Below, piece after piece: positions 50,901-59,795 of a stretch of DNA of 64,000 nt. The position numbers and the translations under genes are program-made. The notes below the pieces were generated by a model. It saw only the letters and a program-made list of their open reading frames with translations, ran no database searches and was not told the origin of the DNA. The DNA lies in NCBI GenBank assembly GCA_010023045.1, contig RGJX01000001.1:35318-99317 (forward strand), read 5' to 3'. The stretch comes from Actinomycetota bacterium (GTDB lineage: Bacteria > Actinomycetota > Actinomycetes > Nanopelagicales > Nanopelagicaceae). Within the stretch, counting starts at the first letter, position 1, and every line of letters begins with the position of its first letter.

Positions 50901-51104
50901 CCGCGCTTCAATGTGGTGAGTTCCAGGCATTCCATTTGCAGTCGGAGGGCCTTCATAGAAAGTCCAAGATTCGCCACCAGCTCGTTGGGCGAGGCTCTTA
51001 TGAAATATTTCTTGCGTACTCCAGAATGAAAGAATTTCTCGCTCAACTTTTGGGAGATCAATTTGAGGGCTAATTGCCTCATAAGGTGACTTTGAAATGA
51101 TCAT
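47970..51104 (-). CDS. ileS: Isoleucyl-tRNA synthetase
   Basis: [44 protein letters not shown]. Confidence 0.97.
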   Translation of the reverse strand: [1044 protein letters not shown]

Positions 51105-51129
51105 CCCTTTCCAATCGAATTAGCCAATC

Positions 51130-51330
51130 TGACTAAATTCATACTTGGAGGGGCGATCTCTTGATCGCGGTACCACCCGCCTTATCCACCGAAATTGGTA
51201 GATATCTTCGTGACCTTGTTGTCGGCTCTACGTGAGCCAGTTGGCTCATTTCTTTCGACTCGCTCTTGGGTGATAGCCCAGTCATTGCGATTTTTTCAAG
51301 GCGTCTTACGACAGAGCAAATTTTAGCCCA
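51130..51330 (-). promoter_or_regulatory. T-box leader of ileS
   Basis: Reverse strand GGCGGGTGGTACCGCGATC (51163..51181) contains the T-box core GGGTGGTACCGCG; short hairpin GGGCTATCACCC (51268..51279) with a candidate Ile specifier ATC. Confidence 0.92.
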
Positions 51331-51382
51331 TCGAACTGTGGCGAGTGGCATTTGTACCTAATAACCCCTAGCCTTCGGCGCT

Positions 51383-52192
51383 GTGGCGATAAAGAAGAAA
51401 CTAGCTAAAGCGGTAGCTAAATTTAAGAAAGCGCCTGCCAAAAAGGTCGCTCCTAAGAAGAGCCCTGCAAAAAATGCGGTGAAGAAAGCGGCTAAGAAGG
51501 CACCAGCCAAGAAAGCTCCAGCTAAAAAAATTCCCGCTAAGAAAGCGCCGGTCAAGCCCACCCTTGCCAAGAAGTTCCCACCAAAGAAACCGCAAGCAGA
51601 AATCATCAAGGGGCAACATAAAACTGCTCTCACCAGTAGTACGGCTAAGGGCGCAACGACAATCTCCGTATACAAGCCAGAAATTGAGGCAAGTGATGTA
51701 GTTGTCGTTGAAGAGAAGCGACTCGTTCTTCCGCCACCAATTCGTAAGCCAAAGCCAGGAAAGAAAGTTGCGCCGCTAAAGCCAATCAAGTCTGCTCCAC
51801 CACCACTAATCGTTGACGAGGGCGCTGAAAGTTGGAGTTCCGCAGAGTTGAAGTCAATTAGAAGTGAACTTGCTAAAGATCTCACTCGGCTAAAGAAAGA
51901 GTTAGCTGAGGTGGAGAGCGAGATGGATGCGCTGATTGAAGCGTCTGGCGTTGGAGCCGGGGATGATCAAGCGGATGCTGGCGCTAAGACTTTTGAACGC
52001 GAACATGAGATGTCACTTGTATACAACGCTCGCGATATGGTTCTACAGACCGAACGCGCCTTAGAGCGCATTGACACTAAGACTTATGGTCGATGTGAGG
52101 ATTGTGGGAATCCAATTGGCAAGGCAAGACTCCAAGTATTCCCGCGCGCAACGCTCTGCATGTTATGCAAACAGAAGGAAGAGCGCCGCTGA
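51383..52192 (+). CDS. DksA/TraR-type C4 zinc-finger protein with histone-H1-like Lys/Ala/Pro-rich N-terminus
   Basis: KKAPAKKVAPKKSPAKNAVKKAAKKAPAKKAPAKKIPAKK tail; C-terminal YGRCEDCGNPIGKARLQVFPRATLCMLCKQ. Confidence 0.9.
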   Translation: MAIKKKLAKAVAKFKKAPAKKVAPKKSPAKNAVKKAAKKAPAKKAPAKKIPAKKAPVKPTLAKKFPPKKPQAEIIKGQHKTALTSSTAKGATTISVYKPEIEASDVVVVEEKRLVLPPPIRKPKPGKKVAPLKPIKSAPPPLIVDEGAESWSSAELKSIRSELAKDLTRLKKELAEVESEMDALIEASGVGAGDDQADAGAKTFEREHEMSLVYNARDMVLQTERALERIDTKTYGRCEDCGNPIGKARLQVFPRATLCMLCKQKEERR

Positions 52193-52704
52193 AGTCGTCC
52201 CGTGCTGATCGCGCGCGACGACTTTTCATCTCTATTGCGATATCTGTATTCGCCCTCGATTTAGCTTCCAAGAATTGGGCTGAGTCCTACCTTCAATATC
52301 GCGAGCCAATAAGAGTAATTGGTGATTTCTTGAAACTCAGTTACTCAACAAATTCTGGTGCGGCGTTTAGTCTTTTTACCGATGCCACCTTACTTCTTTC
52401 TTCACTTAAATTAGTCGTCGTCGGTTTCATTATTTTCTATATGCGAAATCTCACCAATCCACTCTGGGGCGCTGCTCTCGGCGCACTGCTTGGCGGAGTT
52501 GTTGGCAATCTTTTTGATCGAGCAATTAGACCCCCCGGAGTCTGGCGCGGTGAAGTAATCGATTGGATCGCGCTGCCGAATTGGCCGACCTTTAATATTG
52601 CCGATAGCGCGATCGTCTGCGCCGGTATTGCAATGACGATTTTGACGATGCGAAATATTCAACCCAAGGACTCAATCGGTAAGTCGCCGGATGGCTCGAA
52701 ATGA
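52165..52704 (+). CDS. lspA: Lipoprotein signal peptidase
   Basis: DLASKNWAESYL, STNSGAAFSLF, GGVVGNLFDRAIR, WPTFNIADSAI. Confidence 0.93.
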   Translation: MQTEGRAPLKSSRADRARRLFISIAISVFALDLASKNWAESYLQYREPIRVIGDFLKLSYSTNSGAAFSLFTDATLLLSSLKLVVVGFIIFYMRNLTNPLWGAALGALLGGVVGNLFDRAIRPPGVWRGEVIDWIALPNWPTFNIADSAIVCAGIAMTILTMRNIQPKDSIGKSPDGSK

Positions 52705-53636
52705 CCCCACGGGAGAAGCGAGTAGTACTCATCGATGAAACCCTAGAAGGGGAGCGGGTAGATATCGCGCTCACTGGACTATTAGGGCTATCTAGAAGTG
52801 CAGTAGCGGATTTACTCAATGCCGGCGATGTGTTGCAAGGAAAAAAACCATTAGCGAAGTCGGATCGTGTTAAAGCTGGAGATCGCCTTCAAGTCCTACT
52901 TCCGGCCGAGATTGATCCCCTTGATTTCACGCGCGTGGTAAGTGACGAACTAGATGTTGTCTATGACGATGCAGATGTCGTTGTAATCAACAAACCGGTG
53001 GGCGTTGCGGCTCATCCAAGCCCTGGCTGGCAAGGTCCTACAGTTCTAGGTGATCTGATTTCACGCGGTTACCCAATTTCTACATCTGGAGCCGAGGAGC
53101 GAAAAGGAATTGTGCAACGTCTCGATGTCGGAACTACTGGGCTAATGGTGGTCGCAAAGCATGAAGATTCCTACATCGCCTTGAAGAATCAATTTAGATC
53201 TAGAACAGTCTCAAAGGTTTATCACGCGCTAGTTCAAGGGCATATGGATCCTACGGAGGGAACCATTGATGCTCCGATCGGCAGACATCCAAAAGAGGAT
53301 TATCGGTTCGCGGTTGTCGCAGATGGAAAACCTAGCGTTACCCACTTCTCATTAATTGAATTCTTACCTGGTGCAACACTTCTAAGAGTTGAGCTAGAGA
53401 CAGGAAGGACTCACCAGATTCGAGTCCACTTCAGCGCACTACGCCATCCACTTGTAGGAGATCTTGCGTATGGTGCAGATCCAGTTTTAGCAGCGCGACT
53501 TGAATTGAAGAGACCTTGGTTACACGCTATTCAACTCTCATTCGATCAACCTTCAAGTGGGGAGCGGATTACGCTTAGTAGCGAATATCCCGCTGACCTG
53601 AAACACGCCTTGACTTTGCTTGGTTCGGAGTCTTGA
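52701..53636 (+). CDS. rluD: RluA/RluD-family pseudouridine synthase
   Basis: S4-like N-terminus, VVINKPVGVAAHPSPG, QRLDVGTTGLMVVAK, ETGRTHQIRVH. Confidence 0.93.
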   Translation: MTPREKRVVLIDETLEGERVDIALTGLLGLSRSAVADLLNAGDVLQGKKPLAKSDRVKAGDRLQVLLPAEIDPLDFTRVVSDELDVVYDDADVVVINKPVGVAAHPSPGWQGPTVLGDLISRGYPISTSGAEERKGIVQRLDVGTTGLMVVAKHEDSYIALKNQFRSRTVSKVYHALVQGHMDPTEGTIDAPIGRHPKEDYRFAVVADGKPSVTHFSLIEFLPGATLLRVELETGRTHQIRVHFSALRHPLVGDLAYGADPVLAARLELKRPWLHAIQLSFDQPSSGERITLSSEYPADLKHALTLLGSES

Positions 53637-53673
53637 CCCCGTTAGTCGTAGCAGGGGAGTAATCTCGCCGACC

Positions 53674-56600
53674 GTGAGCAAGGACTTCGTACACCTTCAT
53701 GTGCATACCGAGTACTCAATGCTCGATGGAGCTGCTCGAATAGATCAACTTGCAGAAGAAGTTGCGCGCCAGGGCAGCCCCGCAATTGCGATTACCGATC
53801 ATGGCCACGTTTTTGGCGCCTTTGACTTTTATAAGACGATGAAATCAGTTGGAGTAAAACCGATTATCGGGATAGAGGCATATGTAGCGCCCGAATCTCG
53901 CCTGGATAAGCGGCGCGTGAAGTGGGCCGAAGGCGGCGAAGACGATGTCTCAGCTGGTGGCGCGTACACACACATGACAATTCTTGCCGAAAATAATGAA
54001 GGTCTCTCAAATTTGTTTAAGTTGGCATCTTTAGCTTCACTTGAGGGCTTTTATTACAAACCGCGAATGGATCGAGAACTTCTTACAAAGTATTCAGCAG
54101 GATTAATTGCTACCTCAGGATGTGTTGCAGGAGAGATTCAAACTCGACTTCGAATGGGCGCTTATGAAGAGGCCAGGAGCGCGGCTGCGACGTATCGGGA
54201 GATTTTTGGCCCAGATAACTTCTATATCGAGCTAATGGATCACGACCTGGAGATTGAAAACCGAGTTAAATCCGATCTGCTTCGCCTTGCTAAGGAATTA
54301 GGGTTGCCACTACTTGCCACAAACGATCTGCACTACACCTTTGCTCAAGATGCAAAGCACCATGCGGCGCTTCTTGCCGTTCAATCAGGAACCACTCTCT
54401 CTGATCCAAAGCGATTTAAGTTTGATAGTGAAGAGTTCTACTTAAAGGATGCCGCAACGATGCGCCGACTCTTCAAAGATTTAGAAGTGGCTTGCGATAA
54501 CACTTTATTGATAGCCGAACGGTGCAATGTCACGCTGCGCGAGAATGAGAATCTGCTCCCTAAATTCCCAGTCCCAGATGGAGAAAATGAAAATTCCTGG
54601 TTAGTTAAACAAGCAAAAGTTGGACTTTCGAAAAAATTTCCAGAAGGGGCTAGCAAGGAGCACCAAGAGCGACTTGATTATGAACTTGGCGTTATGACCA
54701 AGATGGGATTTGCTGGCTACTTCTTAGTGGTTGCTGACTTAGTGGCTCATGCCAAATCAGTCGGCATTCGAGTCGGACCAGGTCGCGGTTCGGCGGCCGG
54801 ATCACTAGTTTCATATTGCCTAGGAATTACCGCACTTGACCCAATCAAACATGGCTTACTCTTTGAGCGCTTCTTAAATCCCGATCGAATTTCGATGCCT
54901 GATATCGATCTAGATTTCGATGAAAGAAGGCGCGGGGAGATGATTCGCTATGCGATTGATAAATATGGCGAGGATCGGGTCGCCCAGATCATTACCTACA
55001 ACACTATTAAATCTAAACAATCCATAAAGGATGCAAGCCGAGTTCTGGGTTATCCCTTTGCAATCGGAGATCGTTTAACTAAAGCCCTTCCCCCTGCAAT
55101 CATGGGTAAGGACATCTCATTAAGTGGAGTATTCGATAAGAGCCATGAGCGATTCCAAGAAGCGCAAGAGTTTCGCAATATTTATGAAGAGGATCAAGAA
55201 GCAAAAGCAATTGTTGATACCGCTCGTGGCTTAGAGGGACTAAAACGTCAATGGAGCGTGCATGCAGCCGGTGTGATTTTGAGTCGCGATCCACTCTTAG
55301 ATGTAATCCCAATCCAGCGACGCGAGGCTGATGGTGCGGTAATTACTCAATTCGACATGATTGCCTGTGAATCAACCGGCCTTCTCAAGATGGATTTCCT
55401 AGGGCTACGAAATCTCTCAGTGCTAGATGACTGTTTATTAAACATTGAAAAGAATAGAAATGAGCGAGTAGTACTAGAGGAGTTAGAGCTAGCCGATAAG
55501 AAAACATTTGAACTTTTGGCGCGTGGTGAGACTTTGGGCGTATTCCAACTCGATAGCGCCCCAATCCGAGCTCTACTTCGATCGATGAACCCGGATTCGT
55601 TTGAAGATATTTCTGCTGTAATCGCTCTATATCGTCCCGGTCCAATGGGAGTTAATGCTCATAATGATTATGCAGATCGCAAGAATAAACGTAAGCGGAT
55701 TGAACCAATTCATCCCGAGCTATCCGAACCTCTAAAAGAGATCCTTGATGACACCTATGGATTAATCGTCTATCAAGAACAAGTTATGGCAATTGCCCAG
55801 AAAGTTGCGGGATTCTCACTAGCTCGCGCGGACCTATTGCGAAAGGCAATGGGTAAGAAGAATAAAGAAATCCTAGATAAAGAATACGTTCATTTCGAAG
55901 CGGGGATGAAGAAGAATGGGTTCTCTAACTTGGCAATCGAAGAACTTTGGAAGACGCTAATTCCGTTCTCCGATTACGCATTCAATCGAGCTCATAGCGC
56001 GGGATATGGCGTGGTTTCATTCTGGACCGCATATTTAAAGGCGAATTACCCAACTGAGTACATGGCAGCACTTCTATCAAGCGTCAAGGACGATAAAGAC
56101 AAGTCGGCGCTCTACCTAAATGAGTGCCGCAGAATGGGAATCAAAGTTCTTCCACCCGATGTAAATGAGTCAGATTCGGAGTACACACCTCGTGGCAAAG
56201 ATATTCGATTCGGTCTCGCAGCTATTCGCAATGTCGGTGAGAATGTTGTTTCCTCAGTCGTTAGGAATAGGAGCGCTAAAGGGCGGTACGGATCATTCGG
56301 TGACTTCCTAGCCAAGGTTGATGCGGTTGTCTGCAATAAGAAAACGATTGAATCGCTAATTAAGGCAGGCGCATTTGATTCACTAGGGGATACTCGAAAA
56401 GGACTGATGGCGGTCCACCTCGAGGCAATCGAAGCGATCTCTGAAACAAAGCGCGCAGAATCCATCGGACAATTCGACTTATTTGGCGGAAATGAGTCAC
56501 AGGGCGTGATTTCCGGAGTTGTATTAGATATCCCTAAAGATGAATGGGAAAAATCCTTGGCGCTTTCCTATGAACGCGAAATGCTGGGCCTTTACGTCTC

Positions 56601-57177
56601 AGATCATCCGTTACTTGGAGTCGAACATGTATTGAAGAGTGTTCGTGATGTTCCCGTCTCACAGATCTATGATGAACAAGTCGCGCATGAAAGTATCTTC
56701 ACAATTGCCGGTTTGATAACTAGCGTCCAGCGCAAAGTTAGCCGGCAAGGCTCAAATTGGGCGATAGTTACAGTTGAAGATCTTGAGGGTGCGATTGATG
56801 TCCTCTTCTTCTCTAACTCATATCAACAGCATGCGCTAAATCTCATTGAGGATCGCATCGTCGCAATTCGTGGACGAGTTGATAAACGGGAAGAGACTCC
56901 GAGATTTACGGCTCTCGATCTCTCAATTCCAGATGTCAACCAAGCCCCAATCGGACCATTTGTAATTCGCGTCGAAGCTGAACGTTGCACTCCACCATTA
57001 GTAGATCGGATGAAAGAGATTCTCCGTTCGCATCCTGGTACTAGAGAAGTTCACCTTCGAATTGAAGGGGGCGTAAAAGATACGACTTTTAGATTAGATG
57101 ACGGATTGAAAATTACCGCCTCACCAAGCCTGAGCGCAGATTTAAAGTCGATACTGGGCCCAGACTGCCTCGTTTAG
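53674..57177 (+). CDS. dnaE: DNA polymerase III alpha subunit (replicative)
   Basis: FVHLHVHTEYSMLDGAARI, GPGRGSAAGSLVSYCLGI, PDIDLDFDERRRGEMI; GTG start at 53674 preferred. Confidence 0.96.
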   Translation: MSKDFVHLHVHTEYSMLDGAARIDQLAEEVARQGSPAIAITDHGHVFGAFDFYKTMKSVGVKPIIGIEAYVAPESRLDKRRVKWAEGGEDDVSAGGAYTHMTILAENNEGLSNLFKLASLASLEGFYYKPRMDRELLTKYSAGLIATSGCVAGEIQTRLRMGAYEEARSAAATYREIFGPDNFYIELMDHDLEIENRVKSDLLRLAKELGLPLLATNDLHYTFAQDAKHHAALLAVQSGTTLSDPKRFKFDSEEFYLKDAATMRRLFKDLEVACDNTLLIAERCNVTLRENENLLPKFPVPDGENENSWLVKQAKVGLSKKFPEGASKEHQERLDYELGVMTKMGFAGYFLVVADLVAHAKSVGIRVGPGRGSAAGSLVSYCLGITALDPIKHGLLFERFLNPDRISMPDIDLDFDERRRGEMIRYAIDKYGEDRVAQIITYNTIKSKQSIKDASRVLGYPFAIGDRLTKALPPAIMGKDISLSGVFDKSHERFQEAQEFRNIYEEDQEAKAIVDTARGLEGLKRQWSVHAAGVILSRDPLLDVIPIQRREADGAVITQFDMIACESTGLLKMDFLGLRNLSVLDDCLLNIEKNRNERVVLEELELADKKTFELLARGETLGVFQLDSAPIRALLRSMNPDSFEDISAVIALYRPGPMGVNAHNDYADRKNKRKRIEPIHPELSEPLKEILDDTYGLIVYQEQVMAIAQKVAGFSLARADLLRKAMGKKNKEILDKEYVHFEAGMKKNGFSNLAIEELWKTLIPFSDYAFNRAHSAGYGVVSFWTAYLKANYPTEYMAALLSSVKDDKDKSALYLNECRRMGIKVLPPDVNESDSEYTPRGKDIRFGLAAIRNVGENVVSSVVRNRSAKGRYGSFGDFLAKVDAVVCNKKTIESLIKAGAFDSLGDTRKGLMAVHLEAIEAISETKRAESIGQFDLFGGNESQGVISGVVLDIPKDEWEKSLALSYEREMLGLYVSDHPLLGVEHVLKSVRDVPVSQIYDEQVAHESIFTIAGLITSVQRKVSRQGSNWAIVTVEDLEGAIDVLFFSNSYQQHALNLIEDRIVAIRGRVDKREETPRFTALDLSIPDVNQAPIGPFVIRVEAERCTPPLVDRMKEILRSHPGTREVHLRIEGGVKDTTFRLDDGLKITASPSLSADLKSILGPDCLV

Positions 57178-57387
57178 TCCTGCTAAAACCAGAGCAGGAG
57201 TCCACACCCTTCTATTAAGAATGCGTTATCGAGAGCTAGATGATGGATCCAGAAGCTAGCCCAAAGGTAGAGGCCCTTGCATCCGAACAGGCCGCGGCCG
57301 TGCGAAGGTAATGGGTATGGAATAGAATTTTGGAGATTCAAGAGAGCAAATCGAGTCAAGTCGACCAGTCCAGTAAAGGGAGCAAGC

Positions 57388-58131
57388 GTGCCAAAAGAGC
57401 CTCGCCAGAAAGTTAGGGATGCCAAGCCAAAGGGTGACACCCTTACTAGAAATTTGGTTCTAGGAATGGTTGGACTCGTAGTTCTATCTGGCGTCATCTT
57501 CACTTTCATGGATAAGCGCTCCGGTGGCGGAAGCGAAACCCCAATTGCAATTGAGAACTTGGATACCTCAAATCTTGGTGCACCATTGTCTGCACAAGTT
57601 AGCGAAGCCGATGATTACGGCATCGTCTTTAATCCTGACTCCGCCCTAGAAATCAATATCTGGGAAGACTTCCAGTGTCCGTTCTGTAACTTCTTTGAGA
57701 AGGAAATGGGTGGCTACTTAGATGAGTTGATTCGAAATAAAGAGGCAAAGGTCGTTTACCACATGGCCTCCTTCTTGGGTCAAGAATCAGTGCGCGCATC
57801 TAACGCCGCGTATTGCGCAATTGACGAGGGTCGTTTCCTCGATTTTCATAAGGCGCTCTATCAAGTCCAAGGTAATGAAAATTCTGGGCTCTTCTCAAAT
57901 GAAAATCTGATTACTATCGGTAAGAAGCTTGGTATAACAAACCAATCATTTGCAGATTGTGTGAATGATAATAAGTATGGCGATAGCGTTAAGAAAGTCG
58001 CTGAATCAATGAAGCCAAACAATGTCGAAGGAACTCCGACTGTTTTCATTAATGGAACTCGTTGGGAGCGAACAACAAGTGAATTTAAACTTGATGAATT
58101 TAAGGCGGCGGTAGAAGCTGCAAAGCAGTAA
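57388..58131 (+). CDS. DsbA-like thiol:disulfide protein, membrane-anchored
   Basis: TM segment, WEDFQCPFCNFFEKEM active site, VEGTPTVFINGT; GTG start at 57388. Confidence 0.9.
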   Translation: MPKEPRQKVRDAKPKGDTLTRNLVLGMVGLVVLSGVIFTFMDKRSGGGSETPIAIENLDTSNLGAPLSAQVSEADDYGIVFNPDSALEINIWEDFQCPFCNFFEKEMGGYLDELIRNKEAKVVYHMASFLGQESVRASNAAYCAIDEGRFLDFHKALYQVQGNENSGLFSNENLITIGKKLGITNQSFADCVNDNKYGDSVKKVAESMKPNNVEGTPTVFINGTRWERTTSEFKLDEFKAAVEAAKQ

Positions 58132-58142
58132 GTAGGGAATCG

Positions 58143-58973
58143 GTGAAGTTCGCCAGCATTCCCTCACCGGAACGTTCCTTCTTAGAGATCGGACCATTGA
58201 CACTTCACTTCTACGCGTTCTGCATCATGCTTGGAATTGTTGCTGCTGTTTTAATCGGTGGACGAAGATATGTTGCGATGGGCGGCAAGGCTGGAGTTGT
58301 CGGTGACATAGCGATTTTTGCAGTTCCGGCCGGGGTTATTGGTGGTCGGCTCTATCACGTAATAACTTCGCCGCAAGACTATTTCGGTCCGGGCGGTAAT
58401 CCGATTGAAGCTCTCTATATCTGGCAAGGCGGTCTTGGTATTTGGGGGGCGATCTCACTCGGTGCAGTTGCCGCTTATTTTGCATATAAAAGGAATCCCA
58501 ATCGGGGCGAGATTCGATTTGCGAGTTTTGCCGATGCGATTGCTCCGGCGTTACTGATAGCCCAGGCGATTGGCAGATTTGGTAATTGGTTCAATAAAGA
58601 GTTATTCGGCAGACCACTTGATGCTCCCTGGGCGCTTGAGATTCCATTCCGGTATCGACCCATTGGATTCTCAAACTTTGAAACATTCCACCCAACCTTT
58701 TTGTATGAGGCGCTCTGGTGTTCGATAGTTGCCCTTTTACTGATTTGGATCGGAAAGCGAGCACAACTCGCAAGTGGCTCGCTCTTTGCTCTCTATGTTG
58801 GCGCATACTCATTTGGCCGCGGCTTGATTGAGATGATTCGGATTGATGAGGCAAATTTGATACTTGGGCTACGTCTAAATATCTGGACTAGCCTCATTCT
58901 GCTTCTTGTCTCTGCCCTCACTCTCTACCGGCTAAATTCAAAAGGAAAAGAGAACTCAAGTAGTAGGGTTTGA
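58143..58973 (+). CDS. lgt: Prolipoprotein diacylglyceryl transferase
   Basis: LTLHFYAFCIMLGIV, AQAIGRFGNWFNKELFG, HPTFLYEALW. Confidence 0.95.
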   Translation: MKFASIPSPERSFLEIGPLTLHFYAFCIMLGIVAAVLIGGRRYVAMGGKAGVVGDIAIFAVPAGVIGGRLYHVITSPQDYFGPGGNPIEALYIWQGGLGIWGAISLGAVAAYFAYKRNPNRGEIRFASFADAIAPALLIAQAIGRFGNWFNKELFGRPLDAPWALEIPFRYRPIGFSNFETFHPTFLYEALWCSIVALLLIWIGKRAQLASGSLFALYVGAYSFGRGLIEMIRIDEANLILGLRLNIWTSLILLLVSALTLYRLNSKGKENSSSRV

Positions 58974-59683
58974 ACATGTCGCTACATGAGATTCACAAGC
59001 GGAATGAAGACCACAAGACTAATCGTGCTGGCTGGCTCCGAGCCGCGGTTCTTGGTGTAAATGATGGACTTGTCTCAACTGCATCATTGATGATTGGCAT
59101 AGTTTCTGCCGGGAAAAATGACTTTGTATTGACTGCAGGCGCTGCTGCAATTACTGCAGGTGCTATGTCGATGGCTGTCGGAGAGTATGTTTCTGTTCGC
59201 TCGCAAAACGATATTGAGGAATCAGATCGCCGCCTGGAGAAAGAACATCTTGAGTTGGACCCTGAAGGCGAACTTGAGGAGTTGACCCAGATTTACCAAT
59301 CGCGTGGCTTATCTCGAACGACCGCTGAGAAAGTTGCCCAAGAGTTGCATGATCACGATGCCCTAGGCGCTCACTTACGCGATGAACTTGGACAATTCGA
59401 AGCAACTAAAGCGCGACCGCTACAAGCTGCAGTTGCATCGGCCCTTAGCTTTACGGCTGGCGGTCTCATTCCTTTTGTTGGAGCGTTCGCTCCTACCCTT
59501 GGCGATAAGGCGATTTCCATAATTGGTTTTTCATTTATCGGACTGGTGATGGCTGGGATTGTGAGCGCAAAGACTGCGGGATCGAAAATTGGACGGACAA
59601 CCCTTCGAATCGTTATGGGTGGCGCCTTAGGTATGGCCATTACCGCGGGCGTTGGTCAAATCGCTCACATCTCCGGTATTTAA
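58970..59683 (+). CDS. VIT1/CCC1-family transporter
   Basis: LRAAVLGVNDGLVSTASLMIGI, AGAMSMAVGEYVSVRSQND. Confidence 0.92.
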   Translation: MNMSLHEIHKRNEDHKTNRAGWLRAAVLGVNDGLVSTASLMIGIVSAGKNDFVLTAGAAAITAGAMSMAVGEYVSVRSQNDIEESDRRLEKEHLELDPEGELEELTQIYQSRGLSRTTAEKVAQELHDHDALGAHLRDELGQFEATKARPLQAAVASALSFTAGGLIPFVGAFAPTLGDKAISIIGFSFIGLVMAGIVSAKTAGSKIGRTTLRIVMGGALGMAITAGVGQIAHISGI

Positions 59684-59795
59684 GTTATTTGGTAGATTCT
59701 CCCTTCCTACGGGCCATCGCCGTCCCTTCAAATTTCCATTAAGAGAGAAATGCTCTAGCGATATCTGAGTCGCTCGAGTCAAAAGATGGAGCGAG

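Noticed and set aside
51139-51351. 70-aa minus-strand ORF upstream of ileS
   Set aside because: Covers the T-box leader (the GGTAIK stretch encodes the GGGTGGTACCGCG core); not a leader peptide.
51358-51885. 175-aa antisense ORF with FLAGAFLAGAFLAAFF repeats
   Set aside because: It is the antisense of the lysine-rich DksA/TraR tail; the repeats mirror KAPAKK codons, with no independent coding evidence.
57178-57202. TCCTGCT-AAAACCAG-AGCAGGA hairpin after dnaE as a terminator
   Set aside because: Stem is plausible but no T-tract follows; insufficient support to call.
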